Shown here one piece after another: positions 11,138 through 19,934 of a stretch of 32,590 nt of DNA. The position numbers and the translations under genes are program-made. Positions within the stretch are counted from its first letter, which is position 1; each line of letters opens with the position of its first letter. Under the pieces are notes generated by a model. That model was not told the DNA's origin. It did no database searches and worked only from the letters and a program-made list of their open reading frames with translations. Origin of the DNA: Neomegalonema sp. (lineage in GTDB: Bacteria; Pseudomonadota; Alphaproteobacteria; Rhodobacterales; Rhodobacteraceae). The DNA lies in contig JALEGB010000038.1 of NCBI GenBank assembly GCA_022760355.1, positions 1 through 32,590 on the forward strand, in the 5' to 3' direction.

Positions 11138-12040
11138 TCAAATGTTCACATAGCGAACGCGCCGGCCGAACCGGGCCCGCAGCTTGTCAGGAATGCGGCG
11201 TCCAACCCATTCGCTCTCGACAAACCAAGGCGCAGGAGAGCCGACGAAGCCATAGGCGGGCGATTTCGTTGGCTGCGGATAGCCGGCAAAGACCGGATCG
11301 CGGCAGTCGAGCCACTCATTCGCAGTGAATACGGCTCGGATCACACCGCGCGCATAGGCCACGACAAACTCAGCCTTCTGCGCGCGTTTGACATCCAGCC
11401 GCCAGCCATAGCGGGCGAGCTGATAGATATCGCGCCAGGCGAACGGCGCGTCATCATCCTCGATCGGCCAGCGGCGGCTTAGGGAGAGGATCAGGCACTT
11501 CTCCTTATGCACCGGCGCGGGCGGCATATCATATTGCGCGATCGCCTTGTCGACGCTGCGAGCGCCGAGCTTTGTCGTCCCCTCGCCGGCGACTTGGTTG
11601 GTAAGGTTCGGATAGGCCTCGATCAGCGCGGCTTCGAGCATCCCCGTTTCGTGATCATCGCGCAAACTGTGCCGGTGGATCACTGCGCGCACTTGCTGAC
11701 CGGTGTCGTGGATTTCGTTGATCCGATCGGTTTTCGCGCTGCGCTTGCCGCCCATACGAGCGTCATAGGCTTCTTCGAAATGGTCGAACACGCGGTTGCC
11801 GACGCCGCGCCCGACATAGAAGGTCTCATCATTGCGCGGATCGACGAGGCGGTAGACATAAAAGCCCAGCGCTTCGGCGACACGGGGTGAAAAACGATCA
11901 TACACCACCTGGCCCGCCAGACCGATCCCGGCGTCTTCCTGATCGCTCTCCGGCGTAAACTCCTTCGCCGCCGCTTTGGTGGCCTGAGGCATCAGTCCGA
12001 TCGCCTCCAGCTCGGCCAACGCCGCATTTCCCCTCGCCAT
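11138..12040 (-). CDS. GIY-YIG (LEM-3-like, COG3680 type) domain protein
   Basis: The 300-residue protein carries a GIY-YIG nuclease-type domain at about 58-150. GFYVYRL (59-65) stands for the GIY strand, FYVGRG (74-79) for YIG, with the following basic segment NRVFDH. The variant resembles the LEM-3-like subgroup, in which GIY is replaced by a longer aromatic strand. The C-terminal half (about 165-300) has a RRWPIEDDDAPFAWRDIY region that looks like the partner domain of these proteins, of unknown role. The ATG has AGGAGGCGGAG upstream. It is a single gene diverging from the small ORF at 12233. Nuclease activity is inferred from the fold only; it could equally be a defence, repair or mobile-element enzyme. 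Confidence 0.8.
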   Translation of the reverse strand: MARGNAALAELEAIGLMPQATKAAAKEFTPESDQEDAGIGLAGQVVYDRFSPRVAEALGFYVYRLVDPRNDETFYVGRGVGNRVFDHFEEAYDARMGGKRSAKTDRINEIHDTGQQVRAVIHRHSLRDDHETGMLEAALIEAYPNLTNQVAGEGTTKLGARSVDKAIAQYDMPPAPVHKEKCLILSLSRRWPIEDDDAPFAWRDIYQLARYGWRLDVKRAQKAEFVVAYARGVIRAVFTANEWLDCRDPVFAGYPQPTKSPAYGFVGSPAPWFVESEWVGRRIPDKLRARFGRRVRYVNI

Positions 12041-12232
12041 CTCCGCCTCCTGCTCAGTGCCCCATGGCCGCCGCTCTATGGGCAGCGTCTAGATATAGTG
12101 GTTGCCGTGACTAGAGCACCAATGCGGTGTGGCGCGCAAGTGGTAAAGATGCGGGAAGAATCCGATCAGCCGGTTCTCGTCGGGATTATTTGTGGTAGGC
12201 AGCGATGGCGGTGCAGACGCGCAAGGGGTGGG

Positions 12233-12430
12233 ATGATGCAAGATCTGTCGAGTGAGCTGAAAGCCGACGATCGGTTGAGCGTCGCCGACGCAAAAGCTAT
12301 CGCTCGCGCCTTTACCGGGACCGCTGGGAAGTCGAAGAAAGACGCCTTGGCCAAAATTTTGAAACGCCAAACAACGCTGTTGGCGGGACGGGCCGAGTGG
12401 GAGGACAATGACGGGCGCTCCGCCGCCTAG
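12233..12430 (+). CDS. Small basic hypothetical protein
   Basis: A 65-residue ORF begins at tandem ATG codons at 12233 and 12236, preceded by AAGGGGTGGG. The open frame extends upstream to 12098, but that part is not protein-like. The product is soluble, helix-prone and charged, with ADAKAIARAFTG followed by the lysine-rich GKSKKDALAKILKRQ and an acidic end. I recognise no family. It diverges from the GIY-YIG gene with about 190 bases between the starts and converges on the radical SAM gene. Confidence 0.5.
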   Translation: MMQDLSSELKADDRLSVADAKAIARAFTGTAGKSKKDALAKILKRQTTLLAGRAEWEDNDGRSAA

Positions 12431-12521
12431 GGTGCGAACTCCCTCGCCAGCCCGTCAAACGCGCTTTTGAATCGTCACGGTCCGCGGGCCGCGAGATGGC
12501 GCGATGTGGCTTCAGATCGCT

Positions 12522-13502
12522 TTATGAGCAGCTTGCGCCGCCCAGAACGCAGAAGGTGGCGCAGCTGGGGTGGTTGAGGGGAACGGGCCGCTCCGCTTCG
12601 GCGGCGGTCGATCCGAGCTCGAAGGCCGTGTCATAGGCGATGAGCGTGCAGGCGAGATAGACGGGCTTCTCCGCGCCTTTGCGTTTCACCACCATGCGCG
12701 AGCTGGCGCACATGATCTGCTGCGGGCTTTTTCCCAGGATATCCCAACAGCCGGTCGAAATTTCGGGCGGATCTTTGGCTTCATCCATTTCTGGGAACAG
12801 GATCAGCCGTTTCGGATTTTTCCAGTCGATCCCCACGCCCTTGCGGCGAAACAGGCGCCGATAGCCGTCGCGCGCTTTTTTGTCATCCTCGTCCCATCGC
12901 ATCCGGCCGGCGATCGACAGGGCGAAAAGATTGCCATGGAGCCAGGCGATTCCTTCCCAAGCGCGCTTAAAGGCGCCGGCGCCACGCTCCTCATCATGGC
13001 GCCGCTGGGTGTAATGATCCAGAGACACGCGCAGCACCAGCTGGTCTCGATATTTGTCGCGCAGCGCCAGCAGGCCCGCCATGACACGGGGCCGCATCAT
13101 CGGCCGCATGGCGTTGGTCAGCACCAGCGTCTCGTAGCCGCGACGAAGCGTCTCTTCGAGAATGCCGAGAATCTCCGGGTTCATAAACGGCTCGCCGCCG
13201 GTGATCCCGATTTCGCGAGTCGGCCAGTTCCGCTCGGCGATCTGGTCCAGCTGCTCCGCAACCTCTGCGCGGGTGAGATAGACCAGCCGATCATTCCGCG
13301 GCGTGCTCTCGATATAACAGTTTGAGCACGCGATGTTGCACAGCGTGCCCGTATTGAACCAGAGCGTCGTCGCGCCGCGGCCGGCGGAGTTTACGAGCGG
13401 CACCTGGGCGCGCGTCTCGCCTGTGGCGGTGATGTTTGGGTGCGCCCACTTCGGCAAAGGCGCGGCCGCCTCTGCGACGGAGCCGTTCTCATCACGCGGC
13501 AT
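12522..13502 (-). CDS. Radical SAM protein with cysteine-rich C-terminus
   Basis: The 326-residue protein has the radical SAM cluster motif CX3CX2C (C55, C59, C62 in CNIACSNC). The aromatic residue usual before the last cysteine is serine-asparagine here, with tyrosine just after it. The glycine-rich SAM-binding strand GITGGEPFMNPE follows (99-110). A further six cysteines (252, 265, 285, 314, 318, 325) lie in the last 75 residues, suggesting an auxiliary iron-sulfur cluster; the protein ends CATFCVLGGASCS. The substrate is unknown. No precursor peptide or maturation partner is adjacent. Neighbours are a small ORF and a two-gene membrane operon. The ATG at 13502 lacks a strong ribosome binding site but is the only good start. 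Confidence 0.85.
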   Translation of the reverse strand: MPRDENGSVAEAAAPLPKWAHPNITATGETRAQVPLVNSAGRGATTLWFNTGTLCNIACSNCYIESTPRNDRLVYLTRAEVAEQLDQIAERNWPTREIGITGGEPFMNPEILGILEETLRRGYETLVLTNAMRPMMRPRVMAGLLALRDKYRDQLVLRVSLDHYTQRRHDEERGAGAFKRAWEGIAWLHGNLFALSIAGRMRWDEDDKKARDGYRRLFRRKGVGIDWKNPKRLILFPEMDEAKDPPEISTGCWDILGKSPQQIMCASSRMVVKRKGAEKPVYLACTLIAYDTAFELGSTAAEAERPVPLNHPSCATFCVLGGASCS

Positions 13503-13606
13503 ATGTCGGCTCTCCTTGTTCCGCCTTGAACCAGCGCGATACTTTTGGCGGTCGGCCGCGCCAAGGCAATCAACGCCTGATCACGGCCGCGTCAGTTCGA
13601 TTGTGG

Positions 13607-14692
13607 TCAGGCGTCCTCTCCTGGCCGCACGAAGATGGGCTTGATCAGCTCCAGGGCGATTGGCAGCACGACAGCGAACCACACGATCAGCTGGAAAATC
13701 CGTTGCAGATTGGGGTCGTTGCCAATCTGCGAGAGCAGGCTCATCTTCAGCCGGTCCGGCCGCGAATCAGCGCCGGGAGGGAAAAAGAACACCTCCGGCG
13801 ACTCAGTGGAGACCGCGACCTTGAGCACCCCGTCATGGCGCAGGGCGAAGCCGCGCAGCGCTTTGAGCGGCTGTAGGGCTTGGTCTTTGTCGCCTGGCAA
13901 GGTCGAGACGCGCGATCCCGGCGGAATTTGGAAGGCGCTGGAAAGTGAGGCGTAGAGGGCGCGATCATCCGAGCGGGCGCCTGTGCTGCGCGCGCTGGCG
14001 GATTTAAACCAGGAAGCCGGGTTCCAAGAGATCGGCACCGCGCGGCCATACATCTCCAATGCGCCGCTGATCAATGTCGGCGATGGCCCGTCGGCGCGAA
14101 AGGTCGGCGCGCCGCCGATTTCACCCGGCCCCCATACCGGAAAGCGCTTTGCGCGCATCGGGCCGCAGGCTGGATCTGAGCGCATCAGAATATCATCCGT
14201 GACCGAGATAACGCCTTTCGGGCCGCTGAGCGCCGCCAGTTCCCGAGCCGTCGCGCGCTCAACTTCGTCCTCTGGCGCGCGCAGTTGGATCGCCAGCTGG
14301 CCCGCCGCCGTTATCGTATAGACGATTTCGACGCCGATTTTCGGCTCCACGGCGCCGTTTGGTCCGAGCGCCTCAGCTGCGCAGCTCTTGTCAAAAGCGC
14401 CCTCGCCATAGAGGCGCAGCCCATCGAGTTGGAAGCTCGCCTCCCGCCCATTCGCGACCGTAAAGCGGAGCGTCTCGCTCTCGGCGCGGATAACGGAAAG
14501 CGTGCTGGGCTCGGACAGTAAGCTCAGGCTGAACAGGACGACGCCGAGTGCGCCGAGGGCGAGCATAACGCCGACGACAAAGCGCCCAATGATGCGGCGG
14601 ACCAAACCGCCGAGCGAGGCGCGGCGGGGCGACGGGGACAGTTCGGTGTTATGGGAGGACAATGGCGCGGCGCTCCGTAATCCGGCGGCCAT
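13607..14692 (-). CDS. Hypothetical membrane protein with N- and C-terminal membrane segments
   Basis: About 361 residues from the ATG at 14692. A TTG at 14710 is also in frame, and neither has a clear ribosome binding site. A basic N-terminus is followed by one membrane helix (VVGVMLALGALGVVLFSLSL) and a long soluble part, probably periplasmic, with two cysteines in SCAAEAL and DPACGPM. A second membrane helix lies near the end (FQLIVWFAVVLPIALELI). The soluble part has the strand-rich look of a sandwich domain, but I recognise no family. Its start overlaps the end of the upstream gene by 44 bases, so the two are probably translated together and may act in one envelope process. Confidence 0.65.
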   Translation of the reverse strand: MAAGLRSAAPLSSHNTELSPSPRRASLGGLVRRIIGRFVVGVMLALGALGVVLFSLSLLSEPSTLSVIRAESETLRFTVANGREASFQLDGLRLYGEGAFDKSCAAEALGPNGAVEPKIGVEIVYTITAAGQLAIQLRAPEDEVERATARELAALSGPKGVISVTDDILMRSDPACGPMRAKRFPVWGPGEIGGAPTFRADGPSPTLISGALEMYGRAVPISWNPASWFKSASARSTGARSDDRALYASLSSAFQIPPGSRVSTLPGDKDQALQPLKALRGFALRHDGVLKVAVSTESPEVFFFPPGADSRPDRLKMSLLSQIGNDPNLQRIFQLIVWFAVVLPIALELIKPIFVRPGEDA

Positions 14693-15434
14693 CCAGACGG
14701 CGCGCGTCAATAACTAGCTCGAAACGGCCGGCGCTCAGGCTGGCGACGTCGAGAACGCATTCATGAGTCTTGGCTGGCGTTTCCGCTCGCTTGCAGCGCA
14801 CCTTGCCGGTTTTGCGCGCGCCATCAGCCTCCAGCCACACACGCGGCCGCCCTTGGCCGAGATTGAGCGCCACGACTAACGTCTTCCCGCCGCCCGCGCC
14901 GATCGCGGGGGTGAGCGCGCCGGGGATGTCCGATCGGCATGCGCTCGCCTGGCGCGCAAGAACAAGGAGGTCGCCTTCGCGATAGGAAGCCAGCTGCGCG
15001 GCATAGGCGGTCTTCAGGCCAAGCTCGACGGCGCCGCCGGTTTTGGGCGCGACGTGCGCGCTTTCCGCGGCGTAGCGGCTGTCCTGCGTGCCGAGCGCGA
15101 CGCACAGCCGCTCGCCGGACGCGGCGCCGGGGGCGGCGAGCTGAACTTTGGCCAGAATGACCGGGCGCGTCGGCGCCGCTTTGCCCAGACGAAGGCCGAC
15201 AAGCAGCCGGCTTGGCGCGATAAAATCACGTGATGGGGCCGCCTTCGCGGGCGCATCGGATTTGACGCTTTCCAGCGTAAATGCGCGCGACCGGGCTTCG
15301 GCGGCGCCCACAAAGCTTTCGCTGAACTGATCTGGCGCAGCGAGCGTTCGCGCCGCTGCGCCGGGGATCGTCGCCAGATTTGCGCCGATCAGGCAAATGA
15401 GCGCCGACATGGCGCGTATGAAGTTTGGATACAT
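14649..15434 (-). CDS. Hypothetical exported protein
   Basis: The 261-residue product has an N-terminal signal peptide (hydrophobic 8-28, cleavage near GAAA). The mature protein is strand-rich with four cysteines, two of them in RCKRAETPAKTHEC near the C-terminus. No family is recognised. The ATG is preceded by GGAGAGGGGT. It is the first gene of a two-gene operon with the membrane protein at 13607-14692, whose reading frame begins before this one ends. The pair probably forms a periplasm/membrane unit. The product's location is inferred from the signal peptide only. Confidence 0.65.
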   Translation of the reverse strand: MYPNFIRAMSALICLIGANLATIPGAAARTLAAPDQFSESFVGAAEARSRAFTLESVKSDAPAKAAPSRDFIAPSRLLVGLRLGKAAPTRPVILAKVQLAAPGAASGERLCVALGTQDSRYAAESAHVAPKTGGAVELGLKTAYAAQLASYREGDLLVLARQASACRSDIPGALTPAIGAGGGKTLVVALNLGQGRPRVWLEADGARKTGKVRCKRAETPAKTHECVLDVASLSAGRFELVIDARRLDGRRITERRAIVLP

Positions 15435-15583
15435 ACCCCTCTCCGCTGGCTGACATGCGCGGCGCCTGCTGCCGGATCTCCTGAAGGTGTACGAGAGCCG
15501 GCGGCGGAGATGAAGCGGATAATCGGGGCCGGTGAAGGGCTACAGGCGCCGCTGCGGGTGGATGATCGGTTTTGGCGGGATTT

Positions 15584-17137
15584 CTACCGCTCTGAACCTT
15601 GTCCGTCGGCATGGTCGATTTCGGCGCGGCGCAACGCCGCCCGGTCAAGGGCGCCGGAAAGATCGCGCGGGAACCTCAGCGCCTCACGCAGGCGCAGTCC
15701 GCCAAGCGGCGCGCCGATCGCATCCGCGGCGCGTGCGCTCAACCTTCTAGCGAGATCTGGATCGTCAAGCGGCGGAGAATCTTGATCCAGCGATAGAAAC
15801 GCGGCCAGCGGCCCATGCTCCGCGCCGTTGCGAAGCTGGATGACGGCGGCGTCGCGCACGGACGGCTCCGCTCGCAACGCGGCTTCCACCGCGTCGGGCG
15901 GCAGGGTTTTCGCGCCGCAACGCAGAAGATCCGCTGAGCGGCCCAGCAGCCGCACATGGCCCGATTGGTCAATGCTGCCCTGATCGCCGGTTCGCAGCCA
16001 TTCTCGGCGCATCGCTTGATGTGTTCCGTGGGCGTCGCGCCAGTAGGAATGCATGCGTAGCGGTCCCTTGGCGCACAGCTCGCCGACTTCGCCCGGCGGC
16101 AACTCTCGCCCTGCGCCGTCAAAGGCGGCGATTTCGGTGGTGAGAAAGGCGCGGCCGGCGGTGTCCAACCGTTCGCGCCATCCGGGTTCAGCGCGGGCGG
16201 CGACGTCATGGCGGTTGAGGCGCGCCAGCCCAAGTGGAAATTCCGCGCGCCCATAGACCTTCGCCAGCCGCGGGCCAAAACGCTCCAGCGCGGCGATGAC
16301 GCCATCCGACGGCGCCGGCGCGCCGCCGATCAGGATTGAGCGAAAAGAGGTTGTGTCAACTTCCATGTCGCTGGAGGTGAGATCGGCCAGGAGCTGGGGC
16401 GACGTAATCAGCGAGGCGCGCCGCCATGCGCCTGCAATTTCGAAGATTTCGGCGGCGTCGGCGCCAGCGCTTTCAGGGACGATATTGATCCCCGCGCGCG
16501 CCAGAACCGGCAGCATCATCAGGCCGCTTTCGCCGCACCAACTCTCGGCATGAATCTGCGCGTCGCGGGGCGTCGCCGCGTCGAGTTCGGCCAAAATGCT
16601 GAGCGCCATATGCATCAGCGCGCGATGGGTGAAGACGGCGGCCCGTGGCTTGCCATCGGCTGCTTCGCCGAACCGAATCCAGGCCGGCGCGTTTTGCGCT
16701 GAGCGTTGAAGCTCAATCTGCTGATGCGATTCGGCGCGCCGATAGTCGTAGCCGCCGAAAACGACGAGCCGTTCCGGAGCCTGCTTGGCGTGGGCGACGA
16801 TCGCCCGCGCGCCGTTGGAGCAGGCGAACACGACCCGTGCGCCGCTTCGCTCCACCGCTTCGGCGACGAACGGTCCGCCCGCGCGTGGATCAATTGTCGC
16901 GGCGGCGGCGCCCGCCCACCAACACGCCAGCAGCGCCTCGAAAGCTTCGGGCCTGTTGTCCGAAATTATGGCGACCGGCGCAGGCCGTAACTTGGTCGCG
17001 TCCTTCAGCCAACCGGCGATCGCAGCGACAGCGCGCGCCAGCTCGGCGTAGGACTTCAACGGCCGCGGGCCGATCGCTAAAGCTGGGTCGTGCGCATGCG
17101 CACAGGCGTTGCGCTGCAGCCAAGCGGCGATCGTCAC
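15584..17137 (-). CDS. AMP-binding (ANL superfamily) acyl-CoA synthetase-like protein, catalytically degenerate
   Basis: The 517-residue protein has the overall length and fold landmarks of acyl-CoA synthetases: SYAELARAVAAIAGWL near the start, a TGD (383-385) in WLRTGDQG, and GRSADLLRCGAKTLPPDAVE at the hinge. Key residues are changed, however. The phosphate-binding loop normally of the form SGTTGxPKG reads GEAADGKPRA (157-166), the YGxTE motif reads YGRAE (295-299), and the catalytic lysine near the C-terminus, usually in a GK pair, is alanine (A496 in LSGALDR). I chose the GTG at 17137 because AAGGAG lies eight bases upstream; the frame stays open to a TTG at 17197. It may be a pseudoenzyme or have an altered activity. 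Confidence 0.8.
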   Translation of the reverse strand: MTIAAWLQRNACAHAHDPALAIGPRPLKSYAELARAVAAIAGWLKDATKLRPAPVAIISDNRPEAFEALLACWWAGAAAATIDPRAGGPFVAEAVERSGARVVFACSNGARAIVAHAKQAPERLVVFGGYDYRRAESHQQIELQRSAQNAPAWIRFGEAADGKPRAAVFTHRALMHMALSILAELDAATPRDAQIHAESWCGESGLMMLPVLARAGINIVPESAGADAAEIFEIAGAWRRASLITSPQLLADLTSSDMEVDTTSFRSILIGGAPAPSDGVIAALERFGPRLAKVYGRAEFPLGLARLNRHDVAARAEPGWRERLDTAGRAFLTTEIAAFDGAGRELPPGEVGELCAKGPLRMHSYWRDAHGTHQAMRREWLRTGDQGSIDQSGHVRLLGRSADLLRCGAKTLPPDAVEAALRAEPSVRDAAVIQLRNGAEHGPLAAFLSLDQDSPPLDDPDLARRLSARAADAIGAPLGGLRLREALRFPRDLSGALDRAALRRAEIDHADGQGSER

Positions 17138-17291
17138 GCCTATCTCTCCTTCGCATTCCTCCGGCGCCACCGTGGTCAGCGGAGCTTCTTGTGGCAAGAG
17201 CCAAGACTCGTTGGACTGCTTTTCACAACCTATGCGTGCATTTATCGTGTTTGCGCGTCAACAATGCCCGGTTTGATTGAGCTTGTGCGCG

Positions 17292-17795
17292 TTAACCGAT
17301 GCTCAAAGGCCCCAATTGCCCGCGCGCCCAGCCAAGCGCGGATTCGCCATCGGTCGAGGCGCGCAGGTCGGTGAGCTCTCCGACCAGGATGCGGTGGTCG
17401 CCTCCTGGATGGTCCGCGTGCAATCTGAAGTCAAATCCGACGAGCGCCTTCGGCACGACTGGCGGCGCGTCCACCCGCCGCTCCAGCAGCGCAACACGTT
17501 CTTCGGCCGGCCGATATGCGAAGATCTGCGCCAGCTCCTTTTGCGACGCGGCCAGAACGTGCGTTGAGAAGGCGCCGACGCCGCGGACGATCGAAATAAA
17601 CGGGCTCGTTGCCGATACGCAAAGCAGGCAGAGCTGCGGCGAAAGCGACACCGAGCAAAAACTGGCGACCGTCAGCCCATGGGCGCGGTATCCATCATCC
17701 GCCGCGGCAATAACGACGCCGCTGGCGAATTGGCCAAGGGCGTCACGAAATGCGCGTTCGGGCGCGGCGGGGCTGGGTCGGGGCGCGCTCGCCAT
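17292..17795 (-). CDS. Flavin reductase domain protein (RutF/HpaC type)
   Basis: The 167-residue protein matches short-chain NAD(P)H:FMN reductases that supply reduced flavin to a monooxygenase. It has the family course: FASGVVIAA near the N-terminus, GLTVASFCSVSLSPQLCLLC for the FMN-binding strands, FSTHVLAASQKELAQIFA, and DHRILVGEL near the end, where family members carry a GDHxxxVGEV-like block. No monooxygenase component is next to it. It lies 154 bases upstream of the AMP-ligase-like gene on the same strand; co-transcription is possible but has no metabolic logic I can name. It diverges from the phosphatase gene at 18069. Confidence 0.88.
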   Translation of the reverse strand: MASAPRPSPAAPERAFRDALGQFASGVVIAAADDGYRAHGLTVASFCSVSLSPQLCLLCVSATSPFISIVRGVGAFSTHVLAASQKELAQIFAYRPAEERVALLERRVDAPPVVPKALVGFDFRLHADHPGGDHRILVGELTDLRASTDGESALGWARGQLGPLSIG

Positions 17796-18068
17796 CAGGG
17801 GGCAGTCTCCTTTGTACCGTCAAACCGTTATCTAGGCGGTTGGCGCTGATTTGCATCTTCACCATGCGCAGTGCCGCCGCTGGGTTGAGCCGAGCGCACA
17901 ACCCCGATAGCACTGCCGCCAAACAGTGCGTTGCGGATCGGCCTGAACAGGGCGCGGGCCTCGCGTCAAGCTTCGCGGCTCGTAGGGCGGGGAGTTTTTT
18001 GGCGCAAGGATTGCTGTGTTCGCGGATCGGACGAGCCGGTTGGCCGGCGTTAACTCAAGGAGAGCCCC

Positions 18069-18794
18069 GTGGCCGGCGTATCGCCGATGTCGAAAGTTCC
18101 AGCCGATCGGGCTGAAGAAGCTGCGAAGAGACTTGCGGACCCCAGCCTGCGTCGCGCGGCCTGGCGCAGCATGTTTTTCGTCGACCACGGCTTTTTTAGA
18201 TACGGCTATCTCAATCTGCACAAGATCTCTGACGACGCGTTCCGCGCTGCGCAGCCGGCGCCGCATCACTTTCGGCGTTTTCAGCGTCTTGGGGTGCGCA
18301 CGGTCGTGAATTTGCGGGGTGGGCGGGAGTTCGGCTCTTATCCGCTTGAGATTCAAGCCTGTATCGAAGGCGGCTTCGCTTATGAGGAGGTGATGCTGAA
18401 GTCCCGCGACGCCCCGAAAGTCGAGGCGATCGAGGCGGCGGCGGAGCTGCTGCAAAGGATCGAGTTCCCGGCGGTGTTCCACTGCAAATCGGGCGCGGAT
18501 CGCACCGGGCTGATGGCGGCGCTCTATCTGATGCTGGTGAAAGGCGAGACGCCAACCGTTGCGAAAAGGGCGCTCTCGATGCGTTACGGGCATTTCCGCC
18601 AAAGCGCGACCGGCATTCTCGACGCCTTCATCGAAAAGTATGAGCAAGCCGAGGCGCAGGCCCGTGCGGAGGGGCGAAGCCTCGACTTTATGGACTGGGT
18701 CCGGCGCGACTATGATCGCAAGGCGCTGCAGCGGGAATTCCACTCCAGCGGCTGGGCCCGTTGGATTACCGATCGGGTATTGCGCCGCGAATAG
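18069..18794 (+). CDS. Tyrosine/dual-specificity phosphatase-like protein
   Basis: The 241-residue protein contains the CX5R phosphatase signature HCKSGADRTG (138-147), with nucleophile C139 and R145. The general-acid side is less clear. A segment NLRGGREFGSYPLEI (81-95) is typical of bacterial dual-specificity phosphatases and cyclin-phosphatase-like proteins. The C-terminal quarter is a charged helix with FMDWVRRDYDR, usual in this subgroup. It is probably cytoplasmic because no signal peptide is seen. The start is a GTG six bases after AAGGAG. Substrate is unknown; small phospholipids are possible as well as phosphoproteins. Confidence 0.88.
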   Translation: MAGVSPMSKVPADRAEEAAKRLADPSLRRAAWRSMFFVDHGFFRYGYLNLHKISDDAFRAAQPAPHHFRRFQRLGVRTVVNLRGGREFGSYPLEIQACIEGGFAYEEVMLKSRDAPKVEAIEAAAELLQRIEFPAVFHCKSGADRTGLMAALYLMLVKGETPTVAKRALSMRYGHFRQSATGILDAFIEKYEQAEAQARAEGRSLDFMDWVRRDYDRKALQREFHSSGWARWITDRVLRRE

Positions 18795-18863
18795 GCGGCG
18801 CGCCCCCCCAATCCGGCCCGAAGCCGATGGGCTGAGCCGCCGCCAAGCTAATCAGGCCGCAGT

Positions 18864-19934
18864 TCAGTCGACCCTTCTGGCGCGTCCGCGGCGCTTATCA
18901 AGCGCCGCAGCTACTTTTCGGCTGGCGTCCGTGCGCATCCATGCGACCCATATTGACGGCGCGGTTTCCAAAAAGCGATCGACGGCGTCCTGGGCGCTGG
19001 CGCCATTTTCTTGCCGCCAGCGCAAGGTTTCCGCGACAGTTTCGGGCGGCAGCGAAAAGGCGCGCAGCATTGCGGCGGCGGCCGGCGCGCGCTCGGCCAA
19101 GCGGGCGTCGAATAACACCGCCAGCGGCCGCTTGGCGAACACGCCGACGCAGCCCGTCTCTTTGGCGCCGTCGGCCGCGCAGGCTTGTGGCGCAGATGCG
19201 AGGAAACGCAGCGGGTATTGGGAGGAAAGCGCTGAGGGCGACCAGTAGTAGCCGATCCACGGCTTTCGATCCTGATGCGCGCGTATCAATGAAGCGGCGA
19301 GCGCCGCCCCGGAGCGCGCAGGTCTGAGATCAAAGGTTCGATCCAGCCCATGCGCGCGCGCAACCGCGCGCCCTTCGGCATAGCAGGGCCACTCGACCGG
19401 GCATAGATGCAGCGCCGGACGCGCGCCGCTGCGCCCAAACAGATCGGGCCGAGCCGCAACGTCGGCGAGCGTTTTTAGCTGGGGGCGTGTGGCGGCAAAC
19501 CACTCGGCGACAACAAAGCCGCGCTGTTCCGCGCCGCGAAACAGGAGCCCGCCGGCGGCGATTTTCCCGCCGCGCGCATTGTCGGCCGGCAGCCCGGGCG
19601 CGATCAGCAGCGTCGGCGCCTCGGTCGCGGCGAGAAGTCGGCGCAAGGTCGGGCGCGGCGAGGCGGGGGCCAGCGTCACTTTGCATTGATAGCCATCGGT
19701 GAGCAGCCGCGCGATCATACTGGCGGCGAGTTCCGCTTCGGGCCAATCAAAGCGGGCGACGATCACGGAGCCGCACCCCGCGGGCGCCGGCTTTGGCGGG
19801 GCGAGGGGCGCCTCTTGCGCGGCGGCGGCCGTTCCGAGCGATAGGGCGAACGCAGCGAGGCGGGGCGCGCGGCGGCGGCGCGCCGGGGCTGCGGCGTTGG
19901 GCGCAGTCAAATGCCGTTGAGCGATCTTGATCAT
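18864..19934 (-). CDS. Orphan glycine-betaine-type (OpuAC/ProX) substrate-binding protein
   Basis: The 356-residue exported protein has a basic start (ARRRRAPR) and a signal peptide ending near AAAAQ. The binding domain has family features: WPEAELAASMIARLLTDGYQCKV at the first lobe, CPVEWPCYAEGRAVA in the middle, and KPWIGYYWSPSAL in the region where OpuAC proteins have their hinge and ligand-binding tryptophans. Cysteines C53, the pair in QC, CPVEWPC and CAADGAKETGC may form disulfides. No permease or ATPase lies nearby, so the ligand and partner are unknown. The ATG at 19934 faces ribBX. Confidence 0.8.
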   Translation of the reverse strand: MIKIAQRHLTAPNAAAPARRRRAPRLAAFALSLGTAAAAQEAPLAPPKPAPAGCGSVIVARFDWPEAELAASMIARLLTDGYQCKVTLAPASPRPTLRRLLAATEAPTLLIAPGLPADNARGGKIAAGGLLFRGAEQRGFVVAEWFAATRPQLKTLADVAARPDLFGRSGARPALHLCPVEWPCYAEGRAVARAHGLDRTFDLRPARSGAALAASLIRAHQDRKPWIGYYWSPSALSSQYPLRFLASAPQACAADGAKETGCVGVFAKRPLAVLFDARLAERAPAAAAMLRAFSLPPETVAETLRWRQENGASAQDAVDRFLETAPSIWVAWMRTDASRKVAAALDKRRGRARRVD

